Shown: one piece after another, positions 15,215 through 23,554 of the stretch
Numbering within the stretch: position 1 is the first letter of the stretch
Layout of the letters: each line of letters starts with the position of its first letter
NCBI RefSeq assembly: GCF_000380025.1
Contig: NZ_KB904165.1
Span: forward strand, 414-33,153
Origin: Streptococcus entericus DSM 14446
GTDB lineage: Bacteria > Bacillota > Bacilli > Lactobacillales > Streptococcaceae
Reading direction: 5' to 3'
DNA: 32,740 bases
Notes under the pieces: generated by a model
What the model was told of the DNA's origin: nothing
The model's input: the letters and a program-made list of their open reading frames with translations, nothing else
Databases searched by the model: none
Translations under genes and position numbers: made by a program

Positions 15215-17233
15215 ATGATAAGCTTACATGACAAGCTGGCTGTGCTCCCAGGCATCGGGCCTAAGTCAGCGGAAAAATTTGCCCAGCTGGGTCTAGTCAC
15301 TATCGAGGACCTGCTGGTTCACTACCCCTTTCGCTACGAGGATTTCAGTAGTCGTCAGGTCCTGGACTTGCTCGACGGCGAAAAGGCTGTGGTAGCAGGC
15401 GAGGTCGCCACACCTGCCCATGTCCAGTATTATGGGTTTAAGAAAAATAGGCTGAGCTTCAAATTGCGTCAGGGTGATGTGGTTGTTGGGGTCAGCTTTT
15501 TTAACCAACCTTACTTGCAGGAAAAGATTCAGGTCGGGCAGCAGGTCGCTATCTTTGGGAAATGGGATACCGCTAAAGGGCACTTGACCGGCATGAAGGT
15601 GCTGGCACAGTTAAATGAGGACCTGCAACCAGTCTATCACACGACCCAAGGCGTCACCCAAACTAATCTGGTCAAGGCCATCACAACTGCCATTGATTTG
15701 GGGTATCTGACGCTCTTACAAGAAAACCTCCCCCAGTACCTACTAGATAAATATCGCCTGCTCAGTCGACAAGAGGCCTGTTATGCCATGCATTTTCCAA
15801 CTGATCTGGCCCATTATAAGCAGGCCTTACGACGGGTCAAGTTCGAGGAACTCCTCTATTTTCAGCTGGACTTGCAAGTTTTGAAGCATGAGAACAAACA
15901 GGAAACCAGTGGCCTAGCCTTGGCCTATGATAAAAAGCGGCTGGACAAACAGATGGCAGCTCTGCCATTTGCCCTAACGCCAGCCCAAGAAAGGAGCTTA
16001 ACAGAAATTTTGGCGGATATGGCATCAGGCAGGCACATGAACCGCCTCTTGCAGGGGGATGTGGGGAGCGGTAAGACCGTGGTGGCAGCGCTAGCCATGT
16101 ATGCCGCACTGACGGCGGGCTACCAGTCAGCGCTGATGGTGCCGACAGAGATTTTGGCGGAGCAACATGTGGCAAGTCTGCGCCAGCTCTTGCCACATGT
16201 CTCAATCGCTCTCTTGACCTCGGGAATGAAGGCTGCTGCTAAGCGTGCGACCCTAGCTGCCATTGCTGACGGAAGTGTCGATATGGTCGTTGGCACCCAC
16301 GCTCTGATTCAGGAGGGCGTGACTTACCACAAGCTGGGACTGGTCATTACCGATGAGCAGCATCGCTTTGGGGTTAAGCAACGGCGGATTTTTCGTGAAA
16401 AGGGGGATAATCCCGATGTCCTCATGATGACGGCAACGCCCATTCCAAGGACCTTAGCCATTACAGCCTTTGGGGATATGGATGTGTCCATCATCGACCA
16501 GCTACCTGCTGGGCGCAAACCCATCATCACCCGCTGGGTCAAACACAGCCAGTTGGATCAGGTCTTGGCGTGGCTTAAGGATGAACTGTTAAAGGGAGCT
16601 CAGGCCTATGTGATTTCTCCTTTGATTGAGGAGAGTGAGAGCTTGGATTTGAAAAATGCCATCGCTCTCCACGAGGAACTATCTGCCTATTTTGCTGATG
16701 TGACCGCGGTTGGGCTACTCCACGGTCGCCTGAAAAATGAAGAAAAAGATGCCATCATGCAGGACTTCAAATCTCAGAAGACATCGCTGTTAGTATCGAC
16801 AACAGTCATCGAGGTTGGGGTCAATGTTCCTAATGCCACGGTCATGCTGATTATGGATGCTGACCGTTTCGGACTCAGCCAGCTTCATCAGCTCCGCGGT
16901 CGAGTTGGTCGTGGAAACAAGCAGTCTTATGCCATTTTAGTCGCTAATCCAAAGACTGATTCAGGTAAGGAACGCATGACCATTATGACCGAGACCACAG
17001 ACGGCTTTGTGCTGGCAGAGGCCGACCTCAAGATGCGAGGGTCTGGCGAGATTTTTGGCACCCGTCAATCAGGTCTTCCTGAGTTTAAGGTAGCTGATTT
17101 GGTTGAGGATTACCCCATCTTAGAAGAAGCCAGAAAGGTAGCCAGTCAGATAGTGTCTAACCCAGACTGGAAAACTCAACCAGAAAATGCTGTTCTCCTC
17201 CCTTACCTCAATAAAAAAGAGCATTTTGATTGA
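15215..17233 (+). CDS. recG: ATP-dependent DNA helicase RecG
   Basis: A 672-residue branch-migration helicase that remodels stalled forks and recombination intermediates, full length. The N-terminal wedge/OB region starts LHDKLAVLPGIGPKSAEKF and includes FPFRYED-type sequence (YPFRYEDF). The helicase core has Walker A GDVGSGKT at 281-288, DEQH box at 380-383, motif III MTATPIPRT, TTVIEVGVNVPNA, and motif VI QLRGRVGRG. I use the ATG at 15215 because the conserved N-terminus begins there and no other in-frame start fits. It has no ribosome binding site and a -10 box six bases upstream, implying a leaderless transcript. A hairpin-plus-T terminator follows 440 bp downstream at 17671-17704. Confidence 0.96.
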   Translation: MISLHDKLAVLPGIGPKSAEKFAQLGLVTIEDLLVHYPFRYEDFSSRQVLDLLDGEKAVVAGEVATPAHVQYYGFKKNRLSFKLRQGDVVVGVSFFNQPYLQEKIQVGQQVAIFGKWDTAKGHLTGMKVLAQLNEDLQPVYHTTQGVTQTNLVKAITTAIDLGYLTLLQENLPQYLLDKYRLLSRQEACYAMHFPTDLAHYKQALRRVKFEELLYFQLDLQVLKHENKQETSGLALAYDKKRLDKQMAALPFALTPAQERSLTEILADMASGRHMNRLLQGDVGSGKTVVAALAMYAALTAGYQSALMVPTEILAEQHVASLRQLLPHVSIALLTSGMKAAAKRATLAAIADGSVDMVVGTHALIQEGVTYHKLGLVITDEQHRFGVKQRRIFREKGDNPDVLMMTATPIPRTLAITAFGDMDVSIIDQLPAGRKPIITRWVKHSQLDQVLAWLKDELLKGAQAYVISPLIEESESLDLKNAIALHEELSAYFADVTAVGLLHGRLKNEEKDAIMQDFKSQKTSLLVSTTVIEVGVNVPNATVMLIMDADRFGLSQLHQLRGRVGRGNKQSYAILVANPKTDSGKERMTIMTETTDGFVLAEADLKMRGSGEIFGTRQSGLPEFKVADLVEDYPILEEARKVASQIVSNPDWKTQPENAVLLPYLNKKEHFD

Positions 17234-17394
17234 TGAAAAATGACTCATCGAAAGAGATGGCGCTTCCCTTAAGGCACACCTTATATTTTTTAAGAGGAAA
17301 TCTACAGGGATAATGACTTTGACTGCAGTGACAGAGAGTTCAACAGTAAAAAAGCGCTAGAACTGCAGCAACAGGTCTAGCACTGACAACTAAG
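17234..17394. other. Non-coding region after recG
   Basis: No credible gene. A short GATGA/TCATC hairpin begins right after the recG stop without a T-run, and GCTAGA/TCTAGC words occur around 17357-17382. Neither is a convincing terminator. Confidence 0.5.
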
Positions 17395-17560
17395 TGTTTA
17401 TGTTTGAGGCTGGAACTCCATCAGTAATCCATTAGAATTGCGATTTCCCCTCACCTCCCTACTTTTAGGGCTCGTACTGAAATAGTCCATTGGACCGTTT
17501 TAATCCAGATCTGTATGACTTCAACAGTCAGCGGAGTGGCTGTTGAAGGGCGAGCCTTGA
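17395..17560 (+). repeat. Structured intergenic element with nested inverted repeats
   Basis: AGGGCTCG (17467-17474) can pair with CGAGCCTT (17551-17558). Inside it is a clear hairpin, TTCAACAGTCA / TGGCTGTTGAA (17520-17530 and 17537-17547), with a 6-base loop, plus the small dyad GTCCATTGGAC. The start, GAGGCTGGAACTCC, resembles the arm of the terminator at 17671. The layout is like the imperfect-palindrome repeats scattered between streptococcal genes. I recognise the style, but cannot name the family or count copies elsewhere. A 267-bp open frame over it (17515-17781) has no ribosome site and is taken as chance. Confidence 0.45.
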
Positions 17561-17670
17561 AATACAACAGCGAGCAACAGTTAGGAAGTGGCGATTTGAG
17601 GTTTGAAATTTGGGAAACATTGCTTTTCTCATTCGTTAGGTCTGTTCAGCTGAATAAAATGTTAAAGAGT

Positions 17671-17704
17671 AGAGGCAGGGACAAAAGTCCCAGCCTCTTT
17701 TTTC
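17671..17704 (+). terminator. Strong terminator with GAGGC-GGGAC arms
   Basis: AGAGGCAGGGAC (17671-17682), loop AAAA, GTCCCAGCCTCT (17687-17698), then a T-run. One A-A mismatch. This GAGGCTGGGACAAAAGTCCC-type word is a common intergenic terminator in streptococci. It would end transcripts coming from recG. Confidence 0.88.
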
Positions 17705-17770
17705 ATCGTCGTGTAATCAGTCATCTACTCCAGAAGGACATTTTTACTGACGCATCAAGTAACCGAGATA

Positions 17771-17804
17771 AGACAAATTGAAGCACCCGAGTGCTAATTT
17801 GTCT
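17771..17804. other. Hairpin between recG and scrR
   Basis: AGACAAATT (17771-17779) pairs with AATTTGTCT (17796-17804), and AGCAC pairs with GTGCT inside, with a small bulge. It lies just past the scrR stop on the minus strand, so it probably ends the scrB-scrR transcript, but neither side has a proper T-run. Confidence 0.45.
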
Positions 17805-17820
17805 CTTAAACGTTTTACTT

Positions 17821-18783
17821 TCAAACACTTCCCCCAGTTAGGAGAGTAATCGGCAAGATATACTCACGATTAGTTTGTTGCTTATCGATTTTTTTCATGA
17901 GGACATCAACCAAAAGCTCTGCTATTTCCCGCAGGGGTTGCTTAATGGTCGTCAACTCGGGATGATAGGTCTCGATAAAGTGCGTGCCGTCATAGCCGAT
18001 GATTTTCAGCTGCTCAGGAATCTGTAAGCCCAGCTGGCGAGCAGTGCTCATGGTCAAAAGTGCTGTCAGGTCATCAGAAACAAAGACCCCATCTGGCTGG
18101 TGCTGTGTCAAGCAAGACTTGATTTCCATGGTTTTACGAATGGGAGAAAAGTCTGTCGGGATATTGACGACAGGAGCTTGAGGCAAAATAGACTGAAAGC
18201 CTTGACGCCGTAGGCCTGTTGGTGAGTCCGAATTATCATTACCAGCAATCATCATGATGCGTTGACAGCCAGAGCGGTGCAAGGTCATAGCAGCCGTAAT
18301 CCCGCCAGCAAAGTTATCCGATGAAATCACCGTAATATCAGGAGCTAGGTTACGGTCGAATGAAACGATAGGAGCTTCCACTCGCTGGTAGTCGTCAATT
18401 CCCAAGTTATGGCTAGATGAGATGATGCCGTCGACTTGGTTGGCTGCCAGCATCTCTAGGTACTCTCGTTCCTTGTCAGGGTCATTTTGGCTGTTGCAGA
18501 TGATGACCTTGTAGCCTTTTTTGAAGAGTTCAATCTCGAGGTATTCAATCAGTTCGGCGTAAAAGACGTTGGAAATCTTGGGGAAAATCAGACCGATGAG
18601 CTTGGCTGATTTGCCCTGCAAGCTCCGTGCCAGATTGTTAGGCTTGTAGCCCAGTTCTTTCATGGCTTCCTGAACCTTTTGAATCGTCTTCTCAGACAGG
18701 TAGCCTTTTTTATTGATGACCCGAGAGACGGTGGTCGGACTGACCCCAGCCAGTTCCGCCACGTCGGTAAGTTTTGCAACCAT
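17821..18783 (-). CDS. scrR: Sucrose operon repressor, LacI family
   Basis: A 320-residue DNA-binding regulator. The N-terminal helix-turn-helix of the LacI family is clear (LTDVAELAGVSPTTVSRVIN at about 5-24), followed by the hinge LARSLQGKSAKLIGLIFP and a periplasmic-binding-protein-like sensor domain (QVDGIISSS, DLTALLTMS, IGYDGT). In streptococci ScrR represses scrA and scrB and is relieved when sucrose is taken up. Its ATG overlaps the scrB stop (TAATG), so it is translated from the scrB message. Likely targets are the AAACGTTT-type dyads between scrB and scrA. Symbol supported by context and sequence. Confidence 0.93.
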   Translation of the reverse strand: MVAKLTDVAELAGVSPTTVSRVINKKGYLSEKTIQKVQEAMKELGYKPNNLARSLQGKSAKLIGLIFPKISNVFYAELIEYLEIELFKKGYKVIICNSQNDPDKEREYLEMLAANQVDGIISSSHNLGIDDYQRVEAPIVSFDRNLAPDITVISSDNFAGGITAAMTLHRSGCQRIMMIAGNDNSDSPTGLRRQGFQSILPQAPVVNIPTDFSPIRKTMEIKSCLTQHQPDGVFVSDDLTALLTMSTARQLGLQIPEQLKIIGYDGTHFIETYHPELTTIKQPLREIAELLVDVLMKKIDKQQTNREYILPITLLTGGSV

Positions 18784-20222
18784 TATTTCGCTAATTCAAA
18801 GTAGCTACCAGTCACCTGCCCAGACAAAAGCGCAATGCCGGTCTGCTCAGCCGTTGGAAAGACCCGACTGGTAAAGACTTTTTCTCCTTTATTGATAAAA
18901 ATTTCCACGATGGACTTGTCCACAAAGACATTGAGCATCACCGCACCAGTAGCCACTTGGCAGCTCCTCGTTGTGCCGAAGTCAGTCGCAAAGGGTACCC
19001 CCACCTGACTGCGATCCAGTTCTATAATACCATTTTCCGTGTCCACTGTCAGGCGCAAACCATTCCCTTCACGATCAGCAAAGAGTATCAGCTCGCTGAC
19101 TTGCCCAGGAGCGCAGCTAAGCTCCAGTTCGTAGCTGTTTTTGGTCAATGGCAGAGCAGTGAACGCCTGCTCAGATGTTCTTAAGCTAGTGATGGCTGGG
19201 ACAGGGTACTGGTAGAGCTTGCCGTCTTTGATGGACAACTCCTTAACCAAACTCATGGCACCCTGATAGCCATACTCGTCAGTTGGGTAGTCCACATCAG
19301 GCAGACCAATCCAGCTGACAATCAGCGCCCGCCCGTCAGGCGTGTTAAACCCTTGAGTGGCATAGCACTCAAAGCCCTCATCAAGATTGATAATAGCGCT
19401 TGGATTGGTCAGACGGGCTGCTTCAGCATCAAAAGTCTGACCGATGACATAGGTGTTAGGGTAGATGTTTTGGTAGTCCAGCTCTGCCTTGTCCAGACCT
19501 TGCGGGCTGTAGAGGAGAACAGGCTGTCCGTCCACAAAGACCAGATTAGGGCACTCAATCATGTACTCACTCCCTCTTCCACCGAAGTCGAGGTTGCCCA
19601 CTTCAGACCATTTGGTTACGTCACGATCTTCAGCCTTGTAGAGCTTGATAAAACCTTGTTTGTCATGGTTTTGAGCGCCGACGATAGCATAAAATTCATT
19701 CTCGTATTCAAAAATCTGTGGATCACGAAAATGCTCAGTCGCATCACTAGCTGGCGCAATCAGCACCTCGGCAATTTTCTCGATTTGTCCTGTCTTGTCC
19801 ATCCAAGCGCCGACCTGCAAGGGTGTCCGCACCCAATTCTCATCGCGGACATTGCCCGTATAGAAGATAAAGAGTTTCCCATCTATCTCATAGGCTGAAC
19901 CTGAATAAGCGCCGTGGCTGTCCAGTGGCGTGTCTGGGTAGATGACTGTGCCGGTCTCCGTGAAGCGAACCAAATCTTCGCTCTCCGTATGCACCCAGGA
20001 CTTGAGCCCATGAGCAGGACCGTAGGGCCAGCTCTGGTAAAAGAGGGTAAACTTCCCATTAAAGTAAGAAAAACCGTTGGGGTCGTTGAGCATACCTGAT
20101 GTGGGCTCGATATGGTAACCTGCTCGCCATGGGGAACTGGCTGTCTTGTCTTGAATATCAGTCAGTTCTTTTTCTGTCCAATCCTCGTAGCGCTTATAGC
20201 GTATCTCTGTTGGTAAATTCAT
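18783..20222 (-). CDS. scrB: Sucrose-6-phosphate hydrolase (GH32)
   Basis: A 479-residue cytoplasmic enzyme that splits sucrose-6-phosphate, delivered by ScrA, into glucose-6-phosphate and fructose. The five-bladed propeller motifs of GH32 are present: GMLNDPNG (nucleophile Asp), HFRDPQIF (transition-state Asp) and IECPNLV (acid/base Glu), at residues 47, 167 and 223 of the chosen start. The C-terminal beta-sandwich has the usual VFVDKSIVEIFIN. The frame could extend two codons to a TTG, but I choose the ATG at 20222 because AAAGG lies 7 nt upstream of it. Divergent from scrA; its promoter carries a dyad operator between -35 and -10. Confidence 0.96.
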   Translation of the reverse strand: MNLPTEIRYKRYEDWTEKELTDIQDKTASSPWRAGYHIEPTSGMLNDPNGFSYFNGKFTLFYQSWPYGPAHGLKSWVHTESEDLVRFTETGTVIYPDTPLDSHGAYSGSAYEIDGKLFIFYTGNVRDENWVRTPLQVGAWMDKTGQIEKIAEVLIAPASDATEHFRDPQIFEYENEFYAIVGAQNHDKQGFIKLYKAEDRDVTKWSEVGNLDFGGRGSEYMIECPNLVFVDGQPVLLYSPQGLDKAELDYQNIYPNTYVIGQTFDAEAARLTNPSAIINLDEGFECYATQGFNTPDGRALIVSWIGLPDVDYPTDEYGYQGAMSLVKELSIKDGKLYQYPVPAITSLRTSEQAFTALPLTKNSYELELSCAPGQVSELILFADREGNGLRLTVDTENGIIELDRSQVGVPFATDFGTTRSCQVATGAVMLNVFVDKSIVEIFINKGEKVFTSRVFPTAEQTGIALLSGQVTGSYFELAK

Positions 20223-20257
20223 GTTCAAACCTTTCTAGTCAGTTATCGTCACTATAT

Positions 20258-20286
20258 ATAGTAAACGTTTGCGACTGAAAAATCAA
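20258..20286 (-). promoter_or_regulatory. scrB promoter with operator in the spacer
   Basis: Minus strand -35 TTGATT (20281-20286), 17-bp spacer and -10 TACTAT (20258-20263). The dyad AAACGTTT (20263-20270, within GTAAACGTTTGC) fills the spacer next to the -10, the place where a LacI-family repressor (ScrR or CcpA) would block polymerase. Confidence 0.7.
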
Positions 20287-20313
20287 GGATTTTTAATAAA
20301 AATAAAAAATTTC

Positions 20314-20382
20314 TGCAAAACGCTTGACATATTTTAGAAAGGTGATAAAATAAAAGGGTAACGAAAACCAAAAACGTTTTCA
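20314..20382 (+). promoter_or_regulatory. scrA promoter with two operator-like sites
   Basis: -35 TTGACA (20324-20329), 16 bp, -10 TAAAAT (20346-20351). A LacI-type word TGCAAAACGCTTGACA (20314-20329) covers the -35, and the palindrome AAAACGTTTT (20371-20380) lies just after the expected start point. Both share the central CG of ScrR and cre sites. Which protein uses which site cannot be told by eye. Confidence 0.7.
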
Positions 20383-20413
20383 GAACGAAAAAATTTTAAG
20401 GAGACATCTTGCA

Positions 20414-22291
20414 ATGGATAACAAACAAATTGCAAAAGAAGTGATCGAGGCTCTGGGTGGTCGCGAGAACATCAAGAGCGTTGCCCACTGTGCAACTCGT
20501 CTGCGTGTCATGGTCGTTGATGAAGCGAAAATTGACAAAGAAAAAGCAGAAAACATCGACAAGGTTAAAGGCGCGTTCTTTAACTCAGGTCAGTACCAGC
20601 TGATTTTCGGTACAGGTACTGTTAACAAAATTTACGATGAAGCCGTTGCCCTTGGCTTGCCAACCGCAACAACTGGTGAGCAAAAAGCGGAAGCTGCTAC
20701 GCAAGGCAACTGGTTCCAACGTGCTATCCGTACCTTTGGTGACGTTTTTGTCCCAATCATTCCAGCTATCGTAGCGACTGGTTTGTTCATGGGTCTGCGT
20801 GGACTCTTGGCTGCCTTGAACATGCCACTTGAGGGCGATCTCTTGGTTTATTCACAAATCTTGACAGATACAGCCTTCATTATTTTGCCAGCTCTCGTTG
20901 TTTGGTCAACTTTCCGTGTATTTGGTGGCAACCAAACCATCGGTCTCGTTCTTGGTTCAATGTTGATTGCTGGTCAACTCCCTAACGCTTGGGCGGTTGC
21001 TTCAGGCGGTGATGTGGAAGCTATGAAATTCTTTGGCTTCATCCCAGTTGTTGGTTTGCAAGGTTCTGTTTTGCCTGCCTTCGTGATTGGTGTGGTTGGT
21101 GCTAAGTTTGAAAAAGCTGTCCGCAAGGTTGTCCCAGAAGTTCTTGACCTCTTGGTAACGCCATTCATCACCCTTCTTGTGATGTCTATCCTGGGCTTGT
21201 TTGTTATCGGTCCAGTCTTCCACGTGGTAGAAGAATACATCTTGGCTGCGACTAAGGCTCTGCTTGCTTTGCCATTTGGTCTTGGCGGTCTGATTATCGG
21301 TGGTACGCAACAAATCATCGTGGTCTCAGGTGTACACCACATCTTCAACTTGCTTGAAATCCAACTCTTGGCTGACTCTGGCCTCAACCCATTCAACGCT
21401 ATCATCACAGCAGCTATGACGGCTCAAGGTGCGGCAACTGTTGCGGTTGGTGTGAAAACAAAAGACGCGAAACTGAAAGCTCTTGCTTTCCCAGCAGCTC
21501 TTGCAGCCTTCTTGGGTATTACTGAGCCTGCTATCTTCGGTGTTAACTTGCGTTACCGTAAACCATTCTTCTTGTCACTCGGTGCAGGTGCGCTAGGTGG
21601 TATGTTGGCTTCTATCCTTGGTTTGGCTGGTACAGGTTCAGGTGTCACCATCATCCCTGGTACTACCCTCTACCTCGGTAATGGTCAGTTGTTCCAATAC
21701 CTCCTCATGGTAGCTGTTTCATTTGCACTTGGATTTGCCTTCACTTACTTCTTTGGTTTTGAAGACGAGGCTGCTGTAAAAAAGCCTAGTCCTTCAGTTG
21801 CACCAGTACAAGCACCCGCAGCTGAAGTGACCTCTAAAGATGAGGTGCTTGTTAGCCCACTTGCTGGTCAAGCGGTAGCTCTTGCAACCGTTAATGACCC
21901 AGTCTTTTCTAGCGGTGCTATGGGGCAAGGAATTGCCATCAAACCTAGTGCTAATACCGTTTACGCTCCAGTTGATGGAACGGTTTCTGTGGTCTTTGAA
22001 ACTGGGCATGCCTACGGTATCCAGTCTGACAAGGGTGCTGATATCCTGATTCACATCGGTATTGATACCGTGTCAATGGCTGGTGATGGCTTTGAGCCTA
22101 AGGTGAAAGCAGGTCAAGCCGTTAAGGCTGGTGATGTCATCGCTACCTTTGATTCTGCTAAAATTGCAGCGGCAGGTCTTGATGACACAACCATGATTAT
22201 CATCACAAACACAGATGCCTATGCACAAGTGACCCCACTTGCAGACGGTACAGTGACTGTTGGTCAAGACTTGATTGCCTTGAGCAACTAA
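20414..22291 (+). CDS. scrA: Sucrose-specific PTS enzyme IIBCA
   Basis: A 625-residue membrane transporter that imports sucrose and phosphorylates it to sucrose-6-phosphate. Domains in order: IIB (about 1-85) with phospho-site Cys26 in SVAHCATRL; IIC (about 105-465) with multiple membrane helices and GITEPAIFG; an Ala/Pro linker about 470-485; and IIA (about 487-615) with the phospho-His in LIHIGIDTV (His547). This order and the match with scrB/scrR identify it as ScrA rather than a trehalose or beta-glucoside permease. AAGGAG lies 10 nt before the ATG. The promoter carries LacI-type operators on both sides of the start point. A hairpin follows the stop, then scrK. Confidence 0.96.
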   Translation: MDNKQIAKEVIEALGGRENIKSVAHCATRLRVMVVDEAKIDKEKAENIDKVKGAFFNSGQYQLIFGTGTVNKIYDEAVALGLPTATTGEQKAEAATQGNWFQRAIRTFGDVFVPIIPAIVATGLFMGLRGLLAALNMPLEGDLLVYSQILTDTAFIILPALVVWSTFRVFGGNQTIGLVLGSMLIAGQLPNAWAVASGGDVEAMKFFGFIPVVGLQGSVLPAFVIGVVGAKFEKAVRKVVPEVLDLLVTPFITLLVMSILGLFVIGPVFHVVEEYILAATKALLALPFGLGGLIIGGTQQIIVVSGVHHIFNLLEIQLLADSGLNPFNAIITAAMTAQGAATVAVGVKTKDAKLKALAFPAALAAFLGITEPAIFGVNLRYRKPFFLSLGAGALGGMLASILGLAGTGSGVTIIPGTTLYLGNGQLFQYLLMVAVSFALGFAFTYFFGFEDEAAVKKPSPSVAPVQAPAAEVTSKDEVLVSPLAGQAVALATVNDPVFSSGAMGQGIAIKPSANTVYAPVDGTVSVVFETGHAYGIQSDKGADILIHIGIDTVSMAGDGFEPKVKAGQAVKAGDVIATFDSAKIAAAGLDDTTMIIITNTDAYAQVTPLADGTVTVGQDLIALSN

Positions 22292-22298
22292 TATTCCC

Positions 22299-22322
22299 AA
22301 GGCTAGGCATTGTCCTAGCCTT
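22299..22322 (+). terminator. Hairpin after scrA (weak or partial terminator)
   Basis: A perfect 9-bp stem pairs AAGGCTAGG (22299-22307) with CCTAGCCTT (22314-22322), loop CATTGT. The following bases (GCTTGTTAG) are not a T-run, so it may only attenuate transcription into scrK or protect the scrA 3' end. Confidence 0.6.
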
Positions 22323-22469
22323 GCTTGTTAGACTAGAGACTGTTTTAGAACAAGTAAACAGCACCGTCAACGCCCTGATAGTCAGATCAGAGATCGCACC
22401 AATACTTGTCCTAAAGTGAGCGCCTCTGTTCTGACAAGAACATATTATTCAGAGATAGAAAGGAAGACG

Positions 22470-23360
22470 ATGACAACAAAACTTTACGGTAGTCTGGAAG
22501 CTGGTGGCACCAAGTTTATCTGTGCTGTCGGCAACAGCGATTTTGACGTGGTGGCTAAAACCCAGTTCCCAACGACCACTCCTGATGAGACCATTGCCCA
22601 AGTGATTGCCTTTTTTGAACAATTTGAGGCACTAGAAGCTATTGCGGTGGGGTCTTTTGGTCCTATTGATATTGACGAAACCTCACCGACCTACGGTTAC
22701 GTGACAACGACCCCGAAACCGCATTGGTCTAATGCCGATATGATTGGTCCTATGAAAAAGGCTCTTAATGTGCCGATTTACTTTACGACGGATGTTAACT
22801 CGTCTGCTTATGGTGAAGTTATTTCCCGCGATGGCGTCGAAAACTTGGTCTACTACACGATCGGCACAGGCATTGGAGCAGGGGCTTACATGAATGGACA
22901 GTTCATCGGTGGCATCGGGCATACCGAGATGGGACACACCTATATGGCCATCCATCCAGAGGAAGGCGAATTTGAAGGGATTTGCCCATTTCACAAAAAC
23001 TGCCTTGAAGGGCTGGCAGCCGGTCCATCTCTTGAGGCCAGAACCGGTATTCGTGGGGAACACATCCCACTAGATAGTGATGTTTGGGATAAACAAGCCT
23101 ATTACATCGCCCAAGCTGCCATTCAGGCAACCATGATGTTCCGCCCAGAGATTATCGTCTTCGGTGGTGGCGTCATGGCTCAAGACCACATGCTCAAACG
23201 AGTGCGGGATTACTTTAGCCAGCTCCTCAACAGCTACCTGCCAGTACCTGCAATCGAGGATTATATCGTGACCCCGATTGTGCCAGAAAACGGCTCTGCA
23301 ACCATCGGAAACTTCGCCTTGGCGATGAACATTGCTCCCGAAGCAGAGGGTGCCATCTAA
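22470..23360 (+). CDS. scrK: Fructokinase, ROK family
   Basis: A 296-residue cytoplasmic sugar kinase that phosphorylates the fructose released by ScrB. ROK features: N-terminal phosphate-binding SLEAGGTKF, GTGIGAGAYMNG, the GGIGHTEMGH motif, and the Cys/His cluster GICPFHKNCLEG typical of zinc-containing fructokinases. The frame is open 18 codons further upstream, but the ATG at 22470 is chosen because AAGGAAG lies just upstream and the family begins MTTKLYGS. It lies 178 bp after scrA beyond a hairpin with no good T-run, so it may be read through from scrA; I found no convincing separate promoter. Confidence 0.94.
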   Translation: MTTKLYGSLEAGGTKFICAVGNSDFDVVAKTQFPTTTPDETIAQVIAFFEQFEALEAIAVGSFGPIDIDETSPTYGYVTTTPKPHWSNADMIGPMKKALNVPIYFTTDVNSSAYGEVISRDGVENLVYYTIGTGIGAGAYMNGQFIGGIGHTEMGHTYMAIHPEEGEFEGICPFHKNCLEGLAAGPSLEARTGIRGEHIPLDSDVWDKQAYYIAQAAIQATMMFRPEIIVFGGGVMAQDHMLKRVRDYFSQLLNSYLPVPAIEDYIVTPIVPENGSATIGNFALAMNIAPEAEGAI

Positions 23361-23365
23361 GATCC

Positions 23366-23403
23366 AAAAACAGATTCGATTTATGGTCGGTCTGTTTTTC
23401 TTT
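23366..23403 (+). terminator. Terminator after scrK
   Basis: AAAAACAGA (23366-23374) pairs with TCTGTTTTT (23391-23399), with CGA/TCG extending the helix inside, and ends in a T-rich tail. It begins five bases past the scrK stop. Confidence 0.8.
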
Positions 23404-23520
23404 TGGAAGATCACAGAGCGACCTAATGAGTAGACAAGTCTAATTTACAGTAACATCTGGTACCAGGTCGTCGCTCTGCTATTGCCCAAAAGGGTCAGAC
23501 TTTCCAAATGCCTCAAAATA

Positions 23521-23529
23521 TGCTACAAT
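23521..23529 (+). promoter_or_regulatory. manA promoter (extended -10)
   Basis: TGCTACAAT gives a TG-extended -10 with only a poor -35 (TTTCCA, 17 bp upstream), 25 bp before the manA ATG. The leader is just long enough for its AAGGAG site. Confidence 0.55.
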
Positions 23530-23554
23530 CAAGAAAATCATTCAAGGAGTTGTT

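Noticed and set aside
17515..17781. An 88-codon frame on the plus strand after recG.
   Set aside because: It runs through the inverted repeats and the terminator at 17671-17704, and has no ribosome site.
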